64,000 nucleotides of DNA from Leucaena leucocephala (Eukaryota; Streptophyta; Magnoliopsida; Fabales; Fabaceae), in NCBI GenBank assembly GCA_037074615.1, contig CM073550.1, positions 11,054,001 through 11,118,000 on the forward strand. Reading direction: 5' to 3'. The notes under the pieces are model-generated. The model had not been told where the DNA came from. It saw only the letters and a program-made list of their open reading frames with translations, and made no database searches. Position 1 is the stretch's first letter, and each line of letters opens with the position of its first letter. Positions 10,411-22,715 of this stretch are shown one piece after another. The translations under genes and the position numbers were made by a program.

Positions 10411-12624
10411 CCGTGTGCCAAAGTATGTTTGTCTTGTTTAGAGTGAGTTTAAAGAATAAATTTCAATTTAAATAATAATTTGAAGTTTTTCATTATTTAT
10501 CTTCTTCCTGAACAATGATTTTTTTTTTACATTTTTTGCATAGCGTTGAGGTACCTATATTTATTTTTTATTTGCTTATGAAGAATTAGATATAAGTTGC
10601 GAGCGATCACATATTCTCATAGTTTCCTCATGAGAATTTGGATTGCTTCAATTTATTAATGAAAAAGGTAAGCATTATTTCCAATGAAATTTCACCGTCT
10701 GATTGATTTTGATGACTAAAAAGATCTATTAATTTTATAGAAATATGAATTAACCACGCGCCTAAATCACTTGTACATTTAATTTTGGTTACATTATACA
10801 ATTCTACTAAACTTTATGCCATGTATATAACATGTCATCTTTAAAATTTTATACTAAATCTTCTTAAACTCTTACATTTATGTAGATAATTATACTCCCT
10901 TATTATTAGTTTTATTCATTATTTATATCTACATAGTTTAAGGTTTAATAAAATTATATGCATATAACTCAGTGTGTAAGGGTTACATGTGCATAAAAAT
11001 AAAGTTTAATAGGATATATAATTGATAGTTGGAAGTTATTTGCATAAACCTAAAAATTGGGGTAATTTATTATTAAATTTTAAATGTTAAAGGGGTTATT
11101 TGTACATGGTTCAAAATTTATGGGAATTTTATGTAATTTAGCCTTACAATTTTAATAAAAATGAATTATTTTATTGGAGAGAGAGATTTTTTTGGGAGCT
11201 AAATTTACATAATTTCATTAAATTCATTTATATTTTTTCCCTATCCCTTTATTTTTTATAATATTAACTAGATCCTTTTACCATATATCCTTCCCATCCT
11301 TCTATTATCTATTTGTATTAATTTTAATGGAGGGCGACCCGGACTAGTGGTAATGGGCCAAATTCTTGAGATATATATATTCAATTGTTTTGAATTTGTT
11401 ATTGCCTAATTGTTTGAGAAATTAAATGTGCTTGATTAATTATTTACACGCCAAAATGCTTACAAGTCAAATTGGAATTATGTAGTCATAAATCAACAGA
11501 AAAAAAGCTCAATATTGCATTTTATTTGGCCCATTTACCTTTGTTTTCCCATTTAACCTTTACTTTGAAAGCCGGATATTACACCCCGTCACGCTCATGA
11601 TTTTTTTTTTTTTGGATTTGACTTTAACTTTTTTCATTTTTTACTCCTAAATTTTGTATGCTTGGTATTATGGATTCTGGAGGGAGAGGGAGAGTTGTTT
11701 ATTATATATGCTTCTCATCTTCCTCCGGTGTCTGTTTACAATATACTTCATTGTCTAAGCTATTTCTTTGTTCTGCATCTTCATCAATCTTTCATCTGTC
11801 TTTTTTGTTCAAGTTTTCAGGGTTAATTTTGGACGACATTGTTTATTTTTTAATATTTTTAGGATAACATTAAGTCCAAAAAAAATTTAATACCCACTGC
11901 TTATTGGAACCAGTTTGGGTGCTCATCATTTTGAAGAGCACCAAAACAGGGACCGCCGCTCATTCACGGATAATTTAAGAGCAGAAATAATATTCAGTCC
12001 TTTTAAAAATTATGCAATTACTTAATCTCTTGAAATTTATTTGAAAATAGGATTTTTATGCCAATAAATTCTTTATGATGCATTTTCGTCTTTAATAATA
12101 TCTCTATGCCGCAAAAAACACATTAGAAACATCTTCTCTATTTTTCAGCATTTTATGATATTTTCTTGAATTTTTGTGCATATTTTCCATATATTGTTGC
12201 ACTCTTGGCCCAAAACTCCTCTTATTTACACTTTTGTCCTAAAAAATCTCATAATTACATCTTTTGACCCATCTTGACTTTTCCTCAAATTTTCTCTTTC
12301 TTGAATTCTAACTTCTTACTGTGAACTTTTTCTCTTGCTTAACCCATGAATATCTTATTCTCTCTTATTTTTTCAGTATTTATAAATACCAGATGTGACA
12401 CTTATATAGTAAAATAAAGCTAAGTATATAAAATGTCAAAAAATCATTATTAACCATTATCCCATATCCATCACTAGTCATGACTCGATACTAAGTATGT
12501 GCAAGGGAGAGGCGAGCAGCTACAACAGGGTTCCATAGTCTCCGCGGCTTCCTCCTAGACATCAGATTGTTGATACATGTTCCAAGATTCTTTTCAAATA
12601 GAGGATAAGGGAACAAAGTCTGAC
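10411..12624. other. Spacer with PR-1 downstream block, then unidentified DNA
   Basis: From 10440 to about 11520 this DNA matches, in order, the spacer downstream of PR-1 gene B (47760-48070, then 52550-52890 beyond the Mutator-like insertion). Examples are AGATCTATTAA near 10720, GCTAAATTTACATAATTTCA near 11198 and ATATTCAATTGTTTTGAATT near 11378. From 11520 to 12620 I recognise nothing. Apparent frames there are short and low-complexity. Confidence 0.5.
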
Positions 12625-14330
12625 ATGGCTGAACAAGATAAGTAAGAGAAGGAGATGCAGAAACAAATAGAAACAGTTGAGCGATCTGGTGCCTGACATT
12701 CTTTCTAGGTTGCCAGTGAAGGATTTAAAACGATTATTGTGTGTTGATAAATCCTGGTGCAGCCTGATCAAAAGCTCAGATTTTATCTCCCTACACTTTT
12801 ACAATTTCCAGAGCATGACAAATGTAAATGTTCGTTTTTGCTGTGCGACACAAGTTCCTAATCTTGATGGCCATGATCTTGTTCTGCATCTTCCATGGCC
12901 TTCATTGTCTGCGACCCACCTCACCACCTTCATCCTAAACACCAACCATATTTCTCACAATATATCTGAGGATGATTTCATTTGATTATAACACTTCAAT
13001 TTTGTTAGGACCTTGTAGGGGTCTATATTGCTTCTATTTGGATCGTTAATCCATCTAGAGTTAGAAATGTTGGCCAACTCGCCGGATACGAGTTGGCTTG
13101 CGGTGGGTTAGCTTGGCTGAAGAGGCCCGCTTTCTGGCGGGTTGGTATAATACCAACGCCAACCTGCCAGTTTTTATTTTTTTTAAAAAAAATTATTTAT
13201 ATATATCATTTTTTTTAAAAAAATATTTTCATATATATATTTTTAAAAAAATAATTTATATGTATCAATATTAATTAAATTCAAAGCATGATCTAAAATT
13301 GTTAAAATATTTATTTCTTTAGCTTTATCACTATCCATAGATAAATCTGTCATAAGTAAAATAATAATAAAATAAAATGTATATATATAAAGAAATGGCT
13401 CAATAAGATAAAATTAGTATAAATGAAATATAATGTAAAATTTAACTTGGTTAAGACTCTAAAATTAATAAAATATAATATAAATAATAAAACAAAGCGG
13501 GTTAGCTTGCCACGAGTGTGGGTCAAAAAGACCCGTACCAAAATGAGTTGCCAATTTAGCAACCCAACCTGCCATAAAATGGCAGGTTGACAGGCCTTAC
13601 CCAAATTCTCACATCTAAATCCATCCATGAGAGTTTAAAACTTTTCCAAACATCCTTGACCATCCATTTCAATAATTCTTTGTGGACCGCTATGCTCCAT
13701 TTGGGTTTGATCCTGAGAATAATGACTAGAAAGTACTCATGATTAGGGTAGACAATGCTGAGGGACATCTTGTTAGGCATGTGAAGATATACTAATTGAG
13801 GACCGATGGTTGGAGCGATATTGATTCTCTTCCATATGATATATACATGTTGGGTGGGGCTCCGAGTAATACACATTTGTTGATGCTGCCTGTCACTGGT
13901 TGGCGCATGATGATATGTAGGTGATTTTATTCTAGCATTTAATTTTACTAGTGAAACATTTAGAAAAATCATGCTGCCAAAGCGGTTGCCCATGATTCCT
14001 CGCGGAGTTGTAACTACTTTTAAGGGGTGTCTTGCATTGATAGTATATCTGACAGGTGAAACTGAAATGTTTAATTTGTGAACTATGAGTTATGAGAGAA
14101 TATGGTAGGCCAGATTCATGGACTATGAGCCCATTATTGGACTGATGGTAGGAGTAAGGTAGCCATTGGAATATTTAGAGAATAAGGGTTTGTTTGTCCT
14201 AGAGAATTAGGATAAAATGTTGGCGTTTTACAATCCACAAATGGGAGAAAACACACTTAGTAGATTTGGGTCTAAAAATGATTACATAGATGTTGCAGTC
14301 TATCAGGAGATCCAACGTTTACTATTACTG
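12625..14330 (+). pseudogene. F-box protein with FBA-type C-terminal domain, broken
   Basis: The N-terminal part, at about 12677-12985, is a classic F-box (SDLVPDILSRLPVKDLKRLL, then CVDKSWCSLIKSSDFISLHF). It runs on out of frame to GPCRGLYCFYLD and NPSRVRN near 13010-13065. A transposon-like insert occupies 13066-13622. The C-terminal FBA part resumes at about 13640-14330: FGFDPENND, IRVDNAEGHLVRHVKIY, DGWSDIDSLPYDIYMLGGAP, and near the end LAFYNPQMGENT. Such proteins are substrate receptors of SCF ubiquitin ligases. A possible ATG is at 12625 but is out of frame with the F-box. Several frameshifts and stops plus the insertion make it dead. The right end abuts retrotransposon DNA near 14340. 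Confidence 0.82.
13066..13622. mobile_element. hAT-like non-autonomous element inside the F-box pseudogene
   Basis: The insert begins and ends with G/C-rich, self-complementary text made of repeated GCGGGTTAGCTTG, CCAACCTGCC and TGGCAGGTTG words around a very AT-rich core with long T and A runs. This structure matches small hAT-type elements of plants. A related copy lies at 55606-56135 (GCGGGCTAGCTTACC, CCAACCCATTT). The F-box coding text stops and resumes on either side. No clean 8-bp target duplication was found, so the boundaries are good to about 10 bases. Confidence 0.6.
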
Positions 14331-14342
14331 AACCACAATTAG

Positions 14343-14357
14343 CCTTTGATACCACTT
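14343..14357 (-). other. Primer-binding-site remnant of an older LTR element
   Basis: The minus strand reads TGGTATCAAAGGC three bases outside the LTR end at 14358. It differs by two bases from the initiator-Met tRNA primer site (TGGTATCAGAGCC) used by the younger element here. The internal region of the older element is missing beyond it, because F-box DNA follows directly to the left. Confidence 0.55.
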
Positions 14358-14393
14358 TGTCACGGCCCAAAATCCAAGTTGTGACAGGGGCAT

Positions 14394-17255
14394 TGTCACG
14401 TTCCTATTTTTGAACCGTGACCCGCACAGAATATAAATACCTCATATTCTGAAAGCCTAGCATTTTAAATAAAACCTTTAAATTCACCATAGCATTTTTC
14501 AAAATCATACGAAATATTTCTTGGGTTTATGCAGAGCATTATCCTTTCCAAAATAATACAAGTTCTTAAGAAGCAATTACATCAAAAGTAGTATTTATCA
14601 AACGAAACTTCGAATCAACAGCGAGGCTCTTTACCGCTCAGCTGGAGGATTAGGGTCACCTGCACTATCTGAAGCCAAAATAATCTACTCGTGAATAACG
14701 TCCCAAAACATGATTAAAAGAATGCAGAAAATAAACAATGCATAATCATATTGAAAATGTATTTCATAACGTTTCGTAATCTAATGCAAACCTTTTTGTC
14801 AACATTTGTATTTCAGGGGAAATAATAACATGAAATACTATTTCAATTAAATCATTCAAACCAATCCTTTCAAAACCATGATCTTTCTGTAGGACTTCAA
14901 CAGAACGAAAACAGACGTGGACACACAGTCCACGAGGGTAACTAACCATTCTGGTGGCTCGAAGCCACTAACTGTCGCGAGAACAAATCCCACGAAATAA
15001 TTCTGGTGGCTATGCCACAAACTGTCGCGAGAATAAATCCCACGAAATAATTCTGGTGGCTCAAGGCCACAAACTGTCGCGAGAACGAATCCCAGGAAAT
15101 AATTCTGGTGGCTATGCCACAAACTGTCGAGCTCGAGTAACCAAGGTGCACCAAGGACTAACAGTACTGCTGTTAGCAACCAGCGTTCTGTATTCCGTCC
15201 TAAAACATTTCCATCATGCATGGGGTCCTTTTCACGTGTAATGATCTCAATCGTTTCAAATACCATAATCATTGATAAACCCACTTTGAATTTCAAAAAC
15301 CCCAGCACGATCATTCAAAATGAAATTTCTGTAAAAACGTATGCAATTCACATAGGAATATTTCATGAATAATATCAGTTCACTGTCAAATCTTTTTCTA
15401 AAGCCTCTGTATTCATTTTTATGCATAATCGTAATCTTTTGTAAATCGATCGAAAGAAAATCATTTCTAACGATTTAAACCATAATTTCGTAAAACTTGC
15501 TTTTCAAAATTCATATTTAAAATTCAACATTTGAAATGGTAATGCATTTGAAAATGTAAATTTTTAGGGAACGTTATTCACTCACCTGGTACACTCTTAA
15601 ACCTTTACTATTCCTGTCAAACAATTTCCGATGGCTTTCGTTGCTTAATCCCCTGGTATCCCGCAAATAATCATGCATTAACATACTATTCAAAGTTCAA
15701 CAGAAATAATTCATTTTTAATCTATTATTTTAATTTAAGTGAATGACATCATCCCTTCAATCATAAACTCAACACGTATGCTCCAAAACCTTCACCCAAA
15801 CTCTAATCCCCACACAAACAGTTCTCTAATATTTCCATTCAACTTTAGCTTCAACTTGCTTGATTTGGTACTTGAATTTCTTCTATACTTCAGTGTCTCT
15901 TTACATACATTAAAGCATCTAACTTCAATAAGTGAAATATCCAATTCTATAATTGTTGACCATTTTCTCATTGTTTAATCCAACCATTTCCCTTTCAAAC
16001 TCAAATCATATCTCTGCTCACATAATCTACACATACATACATAACACTATCACAGCTACTTGGGTGCAGTATAAAGATATATACATATATCTCTACGGCC
16101 CACACACACAAAGCAACATGACCATAGATCCTTTTTATAGCAATAGCAGAAACTCCACTCAACCATATGTTTGTCTCTTATTTCCTTTGATATCATTACT
16201 ACACACATAAATACACAAGGACTTCCCAGAGCACGCACACCCAGCATATACATATACATTCACACACAGCAGCAACACAACAATATATGCACACGGTAGC
16301 AGCAACCCAGCATGCATCCACTGGTATACATATCGCAACAGAAACTTTCCCATCACAGTAAACACAACCGCCACGGTCGCAGAGAGAACAAGGAAAAAAA
16401 AATGATACTTACCATCCTTCTCGCCACTGGGAATTCACAGTAACAGAACCATGGGTTTGAGCAGAAAAATGACAGCGCATAGCGTCAAACCACCTCCTCT
16501 AACACCCACGGCAACGGCCTGAAACAGAGCAACGATGATGACACCGAACCGAAATGAGTGGGCTCTGTCACTCAGCAACCGCTTAAGAGGAAAGATGGAG
16601 TTGAATACGAAATGTGAACTAGGGAGCTTACCACTACACTAACCGAACGGAGCACGGCAGAAACCAGCCGGGAAATGGAATCAACGACTTGCTACAGTAG
16701 CCAAGGATTTGCTACAGTAGCACGAAAATGGTGTCAGACAGAAGCTACACAGCGACGGCGCTAACCTTGAATGTGGTCTACTGGAAGGAGTGTTTACCGG
16801 CGCTATAGCTAGAACACCGAACCCGCGGCACTCCAGCGCTCACCACTCAAACGCTCCTGTCACCGTAGCCTCATTGACGACAGAAAGGAAGGGATCGGGC
16901 GGAATGCTTCTTAAAGGCGTCCAGCTGAACTTTCGTGCCGTGTACTCTCCTCCCGCGCCGTAAGCTGAGCTTCTGCCGTCCAGCACCTAACCCGCACTGC
17001 TGCCCTGCTGTCGCTGATCGCAGGAAGGAGAAATGGAGGGAGAAAATCAGTGGTTCGATGAAGAAATGACCAGAGGGGCAAAAGAGTAATTTCACACGTC
17101 AGAGAAAAAAAATTTCACTTCCGCTTTCGCTGCGACTCGAACACTGGCCAAACGTTTTTCCCTTCGCCTCTTGCACCATTCGGCTAACGCTTCCCATACG
17201 AAATATTCCACCATAAATATACATATAACCGTTAATTAAATTCATAATCATAACA
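14394..17255 (-). repeat. 3' LTR of the chromovirus-like element
   Basis: 2862 bp. On the minus strand it begins TGTTATGATTATGAATTT and ends GGAACGTGACA. It holds a GC-rich patch at 16480-17100 and an internal tandem array at 14951-15130. Compared with the other LTR it has an extra 40 bases near 16835-16873 (CAGCGCTCACCACTCAAACG and onwards). Short open frames inside it are duplicated in both LTRs and are not genes. Confidence 0.93.
14951..15130. repeat. Tandem array of about 51-bp units inside the LTR
   Basis: Three and a half units begin with CTGGTGGCT at 14951, 15003, 15053 and 15105, each followed by CCACAAACTGTCGCGAGAA and AATCCCACGAAATAATT-like text. The same array is present in the other LTR (24684-24863), so it predates the insertion. 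Each unit has a short GTGGC/GCCAC hairpin. Confidence 0.9.
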
Positions 17256-17268
17256 TTCTTCCCCTCTT
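17256..17268 (-). other. Polypurine tract
   Basis: The minus strand reads AAGAGGGGAAGAA directly before the 3' LTR. This is the expected plus-strand primer site of the retrotransposon and helps fix the LTR edge at 17255. Confidence 0.85.
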
Positions 17269-17310
17269 AAGAAATTCGATCCTCCGAATTTGGAAAAAAA
17301 TATACTCACC

Positions 17311-20300
17311 TTAGCTTTGAAATAATTGCGGGTATTTGATTCGCATCTCACCCTCCAACTCCCAAGTAGCTTCTTCCTCTGAATGGTTTTGCCATAACAC
17401 CTTCACCGAAGGAATCTCCTTCGACCGCAACTTCTTTACTTGTTGATCAATAATAGCTATCGGATATTCGTCATATGACAAATCTTCATTCACTTGAACC
17501 TCTTGATATTCGACAACATGAGATGGATCATACAAGTACTTTCGTAGCATCGATACATGAAACACCGGATGTATCCCTGACAGCTCTGGTGGTAAGGCTA
17601 ATCGATAAGCTACTGCACCTACTTTATCCAAAATCTCAAAGGGGCCGATAAACCTCGGACTTAACTTACCCTTTTTACCGAATCTCATCACCCCTTTCAT
17701 TGGCGACACCCTTAAGAACACTTTATGTCCGGCCATGAACTCTAATTCCCTACGACGATGATCTGCATAAGATTTTTGTCGACTTTGAGCCGCCAACAAC
17801 CTTTGTTGAATCACCTTCACCTTTTTTTTAGCATCTTGAACCAAATCAGGCCCTAATATCATTCCATCTCCAACTTTAAACCATCCAATTGGAGATCTAC
17901 ACTGCCTCCCGTACAACGCCTCAAATGGTGCCATTTGAATACTTGATTGATAATTATTATTATAGGCAAATTCTACCAACGGTAAATGTTTGTCCCAACT
18001 TCCGCCAAAATCCATGACACAGGACCTCAACATATCCTCAACGATCTGGATTGTCCTCTCCGACTGTCCATCAGTTTGAGGATGAAAAGTAGTGCTAAGA
18101 TTCAATCGAGTGCCCAAAGCTTTCTGAAATAATTTCCAAAATTGAGAAGTAAACTGGGGCCCTCTATCTGAAATAATAGACACTGGGACTCCGTGTAACC
18201 GCAAGATCTCCTCAATGTAAATCTCAGCTTATCTAGCCGCACTGTACGTCGTCTTCACTGGTAGAAAATGAGCAGACTTGGTCAATCTATCAACAATTAC
18301 CCAAATAGAATCAAAACCTTTAGCAGTACGGGGCAATCCCACGATAAAATCCATAGTTATGTTTTCCTACTTCCATTCAGGTATCTTCAACCGTTGCAAC
18401 AGTCCTGCCGGCTTCTGATGTTCCGCCTTAACTTGTTGGCACACTAAACAATGTGCAACAAAATTCGCCACATCATTCTTCATACCATGCCACCAAAACA
18501 ACTGTTTCAAATCTTGGTACATCTTAGTTATACCAGGGTGGATAGTATAGGCAGAATGATGAGCTTCCTCAAGAATCAGTCTTCTCAACTCCTGAACTTG
18601 TGGCACACAAATCCTACCCTCGAACCTCAAAACACCTTTCTGATCAATCATAAATTCTGAATTACTTCTGTCTTTAACTGAATCCCTTAACTCGCACAAC
18701 TTCGGGTCTGAATACTGAGCTTCCTTAATCTGATCACATAATGAGGAATGAGCTTGCAAATGAGCCAAAAATACTCCCTTATCAGCAATTTCAAATACGA
18801 CTCCCTCTTGTTCAACTTTATGAATCTCCTTTACCAACGGTCTTCTCTCCATCTTAATATGGGCTAAACTATTCATAGACTTCCTACTTAAAGCATCAGC
18901 CACAACGTTCGCCTTCCCCGGATGGTACAGAATCGTACAATCATAATCCTTTAACAACTCCATCCACCTTCTCTGCCTGAGATTCAAATCCTTCTGTTCA
19001 AAGATATACTTAAGACTTTTGTGATCCGTGAAAATCTCACAAGTTTCACCGTACAAGTAATGTCTCCAAATTTTTAAAGCAAACACCACAGCAGCCATCT
19101 CTAAATCATGAGTTGGATAATTCTGCTCATGCAACTTAAGCTTTCTAGAGGCATAGGCAATAACTCGCCCATCCTGCATTAACACACACCCTAGCCCGAT
19201 CTGAGAAGCATCACAATACACTGTATACCCACCGACTCCTGAAGGTAAACTTAGCACTGGAGCAGAGGTCAAAGATTTCTTTAACTTTTGAAAACTTGCC
19301 TCGCATTTCTCATCCCACACGAACTTCACATTCTTTTGGGTTAGCCTTGTCATCGAAGCTGCTATTCTTGAAAAATCCTGCACAAAACGGCGATAATATC
19401 CTGCAAGTCCTAAGAAACTTCGAATCTCAGTTACCGTAGTAGGTCGTGGCCAGCTTTTAACTGCCTCAACCTTACTAGGATCAACTTGGATGCCATCCCT
19501 CGACACCACATGCCCCAAGAAAGTGACCTCAGTTAACCAAAACTCACACTTGGAAAGTTTAGCATAGAGCTGATGTTCTCTCAATCTCTGCAACACTATC
19601 CGCAAATGATGTTCATGCTCTTCCACACTCTTGGAATAAACCAGGATATCATCAATGAACACGATCACAAACTTATCCAGGAATTCTCTGAATACTCGAT
19701 TCATTAAATCCATGAATGCCGCAGGAGCATTTGTCAAACCAAAGGACATTACTAAGAATTCATAATGACCATAACGAGTCCTAAATGCTGTTTTTGGAAT
19801 ATCTTCCTTCTTAATCTTCAACTGATGATACCCTGATCGCAGGTCTACTTTTGAAAAGTACTGCGCTCCTTGCAACTGATCAAACAAATCATCGATGCGC
19901 GGCAACAGGTACTTGTTCTTTACTGTCACCTTGTTAAGCTGTCGATAATCAATGCACAATCTCATCGATCCATCCTTTTTCTTGACAAATAACACTGGTG
20001 CACCCCAAGGAGAAGTACTAGGTCGTACGAACCCCTTATCTAGCAATTCTTGTAACTGACTTTTTAATTCCCTTAACTCAGACGGCGCCATTCTATAGGG
20101 TGGAATAGAAATTGGCTGCGTACCAGGAACGACGTCAATACTAAATTCTATCTCTCGATCTGGGGGTAATCCCGACAATTCCTCCGGAAAAACATCAGGA
20201 AATTCCTGAACAATAGGAATTTGGTCTAAGCTGACAGTAGGCCTATTAACATCTTGGATTACCGCCAAAAATCCCTAACAACCTTTAGCCAACATTTGCT

Positions 20301-20813
20301 GGGCTTTTAAAGCAGAGATTAAGTTTGTTGGCTTATCTACTTCGTTTCCAAACAACACAAACGAAGTTTCATCCGGAAAGTTAAACTTTACCACTTTCAG
20401 GTGACAATCCACCGTAGCATAGCATGAAGCTAACTAATCCATGCCCAGTATGACATCAAAGTCTATCATATCAAGTATCATCAAATTGACAAAACTTTCT
20501 CTACCCTCAACAGACACTTCACAAGATTTGTACACTTGTGAAACTGACAAAGATTCCCCAACAGGGGTAGCCACAGTGAAAGGACAATCAAGTCTAACTG
20601 AATTCTTATCCATCATCTTAGCAAAATATTTTGAAATATAAGAGTGTGTCGAACCAGGGTCAAACAATGCATAAGCCTTTTGAGAACATATAGAGATAAT
20701 ACCTGTGACCACAACATTAGAAGCCCGAGCATCTTGCCTTGTCATTGCGTAAACCCTAGCTTGTCCTTGGCCTGAAGGTTGTGCTCTCTTCTTTGGAGGT
20801 CGTCCTGATGTAC
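17311..20813 (-). pseudogene. pol part (protease, RT, RNase H, integrase) of the chromovirus-like element
   Basis: One continuous reading frame with four internal stops (20434-20436, 20275-20277, 18367-18369, 18229-18231). From the N-terminus: retropepsin active site ALFDPGSTHSYIS near 20660 (usual DSG changed to DPG); reverse transcriptase with LPRIDDLFDQLQGAQYFSKV and the FIDDILVYS motif near 19660; RNase H starting VYCDAS near 19220; HHCC integrase zinc finger near 18560-18450; DDE integrase core split by the 18229 stop; and a C-terminal part with an EEATWE chromodomain-like end. In this family the stop positions normally hold Trp or a C-containing codon, so each fits a single C-to-T or G-to-A change. 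It cannot make an intact polyprotein. A solo LTR separates it from gag. Before that insertion gag and pol were in one frame. Confidence 0.93.
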
Positions 20814-20818
20814 CTCTA

Positions 20819-22710
20819 TGTAAGGAATTAGAAGACACGCAGCGGAAATTAATTTAAAAATTTTTCCATTCCTTGCCAGGATCTACCGTATGTGTAGTCA
20901 AGTGAGAAGAAGTATTACCCTTAGTGTGCCTCAGCGACTTCCACAGCTTTCGGTCACGACGTTCACAGCTTCTCTCTGCGGCTCGTGCTCCCTTTCTGAT
21001 CACAAGAAGTCGACGACTCAGGTCGGCTTCCTCTACTGGTATCCACACGAACAGCGTTCCAACCACGAACGACGTGCTAGCGTCTCTTGTCCCTCCAGGG
21101 CTTTCTCAAGAGTTCGTCCTCTCCGTCTCTATTTTGGCAGTTTCTTATCTACAAACCTTTTGCAGAGTCCCCTTCGGCCTTTCTATGTTCTATATGTTTC
21201 TCTGTGCAAAACGCAGCTCCTAAAATCAGATATATAGGATGCTATGCGTTTTTCTCTGTCAACCGAATTGGATTTTGGAGTTAATCTTATATTAATTCCA
21301 AAATTAATACAATATCATATATTGTATAATTTTATAAGAAACTAATTAAATAAATAATATCAAATCCGTCCCACAGATTTAATTACCCATTTATTTAATT
21401 TTAAATAAAGATGAGACTGAACTATTTTTGATTTATTCTCATAAATCAAATTTGAGATATCCTATCAATTTGAATTTTGAATTTCAAACGTGATAGAGAT
21501 TTAATTTATCCTTATAAATTAAATCTTATAAATATCTCTTATATGAGATATCCTATCAATTTGAATTCCGAATTTCAAACATGATAGAGATTTAATTTAT
21601 CCTTATAAATTAAATCTTATAAATATCTCTTATATGAGATATCCTATCAATTTGAATTTCGAATTTCAAACGTGATAGAGATTTAATTTATCCTTATAAA
21701 TTAAATCTCATATATACATATAATGTATATATACGAATTTATATATATACGAATATAAATATAAATAAATACATATACATCTATCCTGGATCATTCATTG
21801 AATCTGGACATGTCTTAGATTCAATGAATCTGGACATGTCTTAGATTCAATGAATCTGGACATCATAGCTCGTGTTGGGCTATTTTGTGTGCGACCCTGT
21901 AGGCCCATATGAAGTTGGCAGTGGGCCATTTGCTATACTAGCCCACAAGTCGCAAGCGGTCTCTAGCAAGACATAACGACTACCCAAATCATATGAGGAT
22001 CGATAAACGATGTAAGCTTTTATACAACCATATCATGTCCCTTCTGTCACGTGATATTTTGGTCATAGATGAGGCATGGATAATGTCATCCTCCTATTCC
22101 TGACCGTTACTTTCTCGATCCCTGAGTAGTCTGACTATAGAAATGGAACTACCTTTCCATTACAGTATGGCCATACATTTCTCAGACTCACTCATCGAGG
22201 GGCCCAGTAATATCTCTCTACGAATGTGAGGGACAAATTCCATCTTGACCATTCACATTCCTCCGCATGAAAAACCACTAAGGCCGAACATAGTCTTTAT
22301 GATCACTCGGTCAAAAGTGACTTTTGACTAGGTCAAAGCTGAGCATTTTGTCATGTAGGAATCCATGATGATCTCAGGTCAAAGGGCGTATTGACATGAT
22401 TTGTATATGAGAGAAGCTTATGACGTTACCCATGCAGTTCTCTCATAGCGGGTCGGTCCAGTACCTTGTACTCTTACATGTGCTTATGACTTTGATTTAT
22501 ATCTCTATACATCTTCAAAGTCATACTGGTCTTATTTCATCTGTGCTCCCGCATAGATGATCGACCAGGGACATTTAGGATAATATCATGAATTATCCAA
22601 GGATGATCATCATAGTAAACATGCAAATAATATGATAACTCAATTAAAAAATTCATAAATCAATAATGTTCATAAGACAATGATTGGCCCCTAGGGCACG
22701 ATTTCCAACA
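20819..22710 (-). mobile_element. Solo LTR nested between gag and pol (family shared with 60659-62533)
   Basis: A 1892-bp LTR with TG/CA ends and a perfect 5-bp target duplication CTCTA at 20814-20818 and 22711-22715. The minus strand begins TGTTGGAAATCGTGCCC and ends AATTCCTTACA. It contains about three tandem copies of a 90-bp AT-rich unit (GATATCCTATCAATTTGAAT, then CCTTATAAATTAAAT) at about 21450-21710. No internal region or second LTR is present, so it formed by LTR-LTR recombination. It encodes nothing; open frames in it recur in the second copy and are not genes. Confidence 0.93.
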
Positions 22711-22715
22711 CTCTA

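Noticed and set aside
13350..13993. Minus-strand frames of 92 and 145 codons
   Set aside because: They are antisense to the F-box pseudogene and its insert; the plus strand carries the clear FBA homology.
14764..16374. Several frames of 61-152 codons in the LTR (repeated at 24497-26159)
   Set aside because: Identical frames occur in both LTRs and partly translate the tandem repeat. They reflect the LTR sequence, not genes.
20854..21284. Serine- and arginine-rich frames (65-115 codons), repeated at 62002-62492
   Set aside because: They lie in the GC-rich end of the solo LTR, overlap in several frames, and recur in the second copy.
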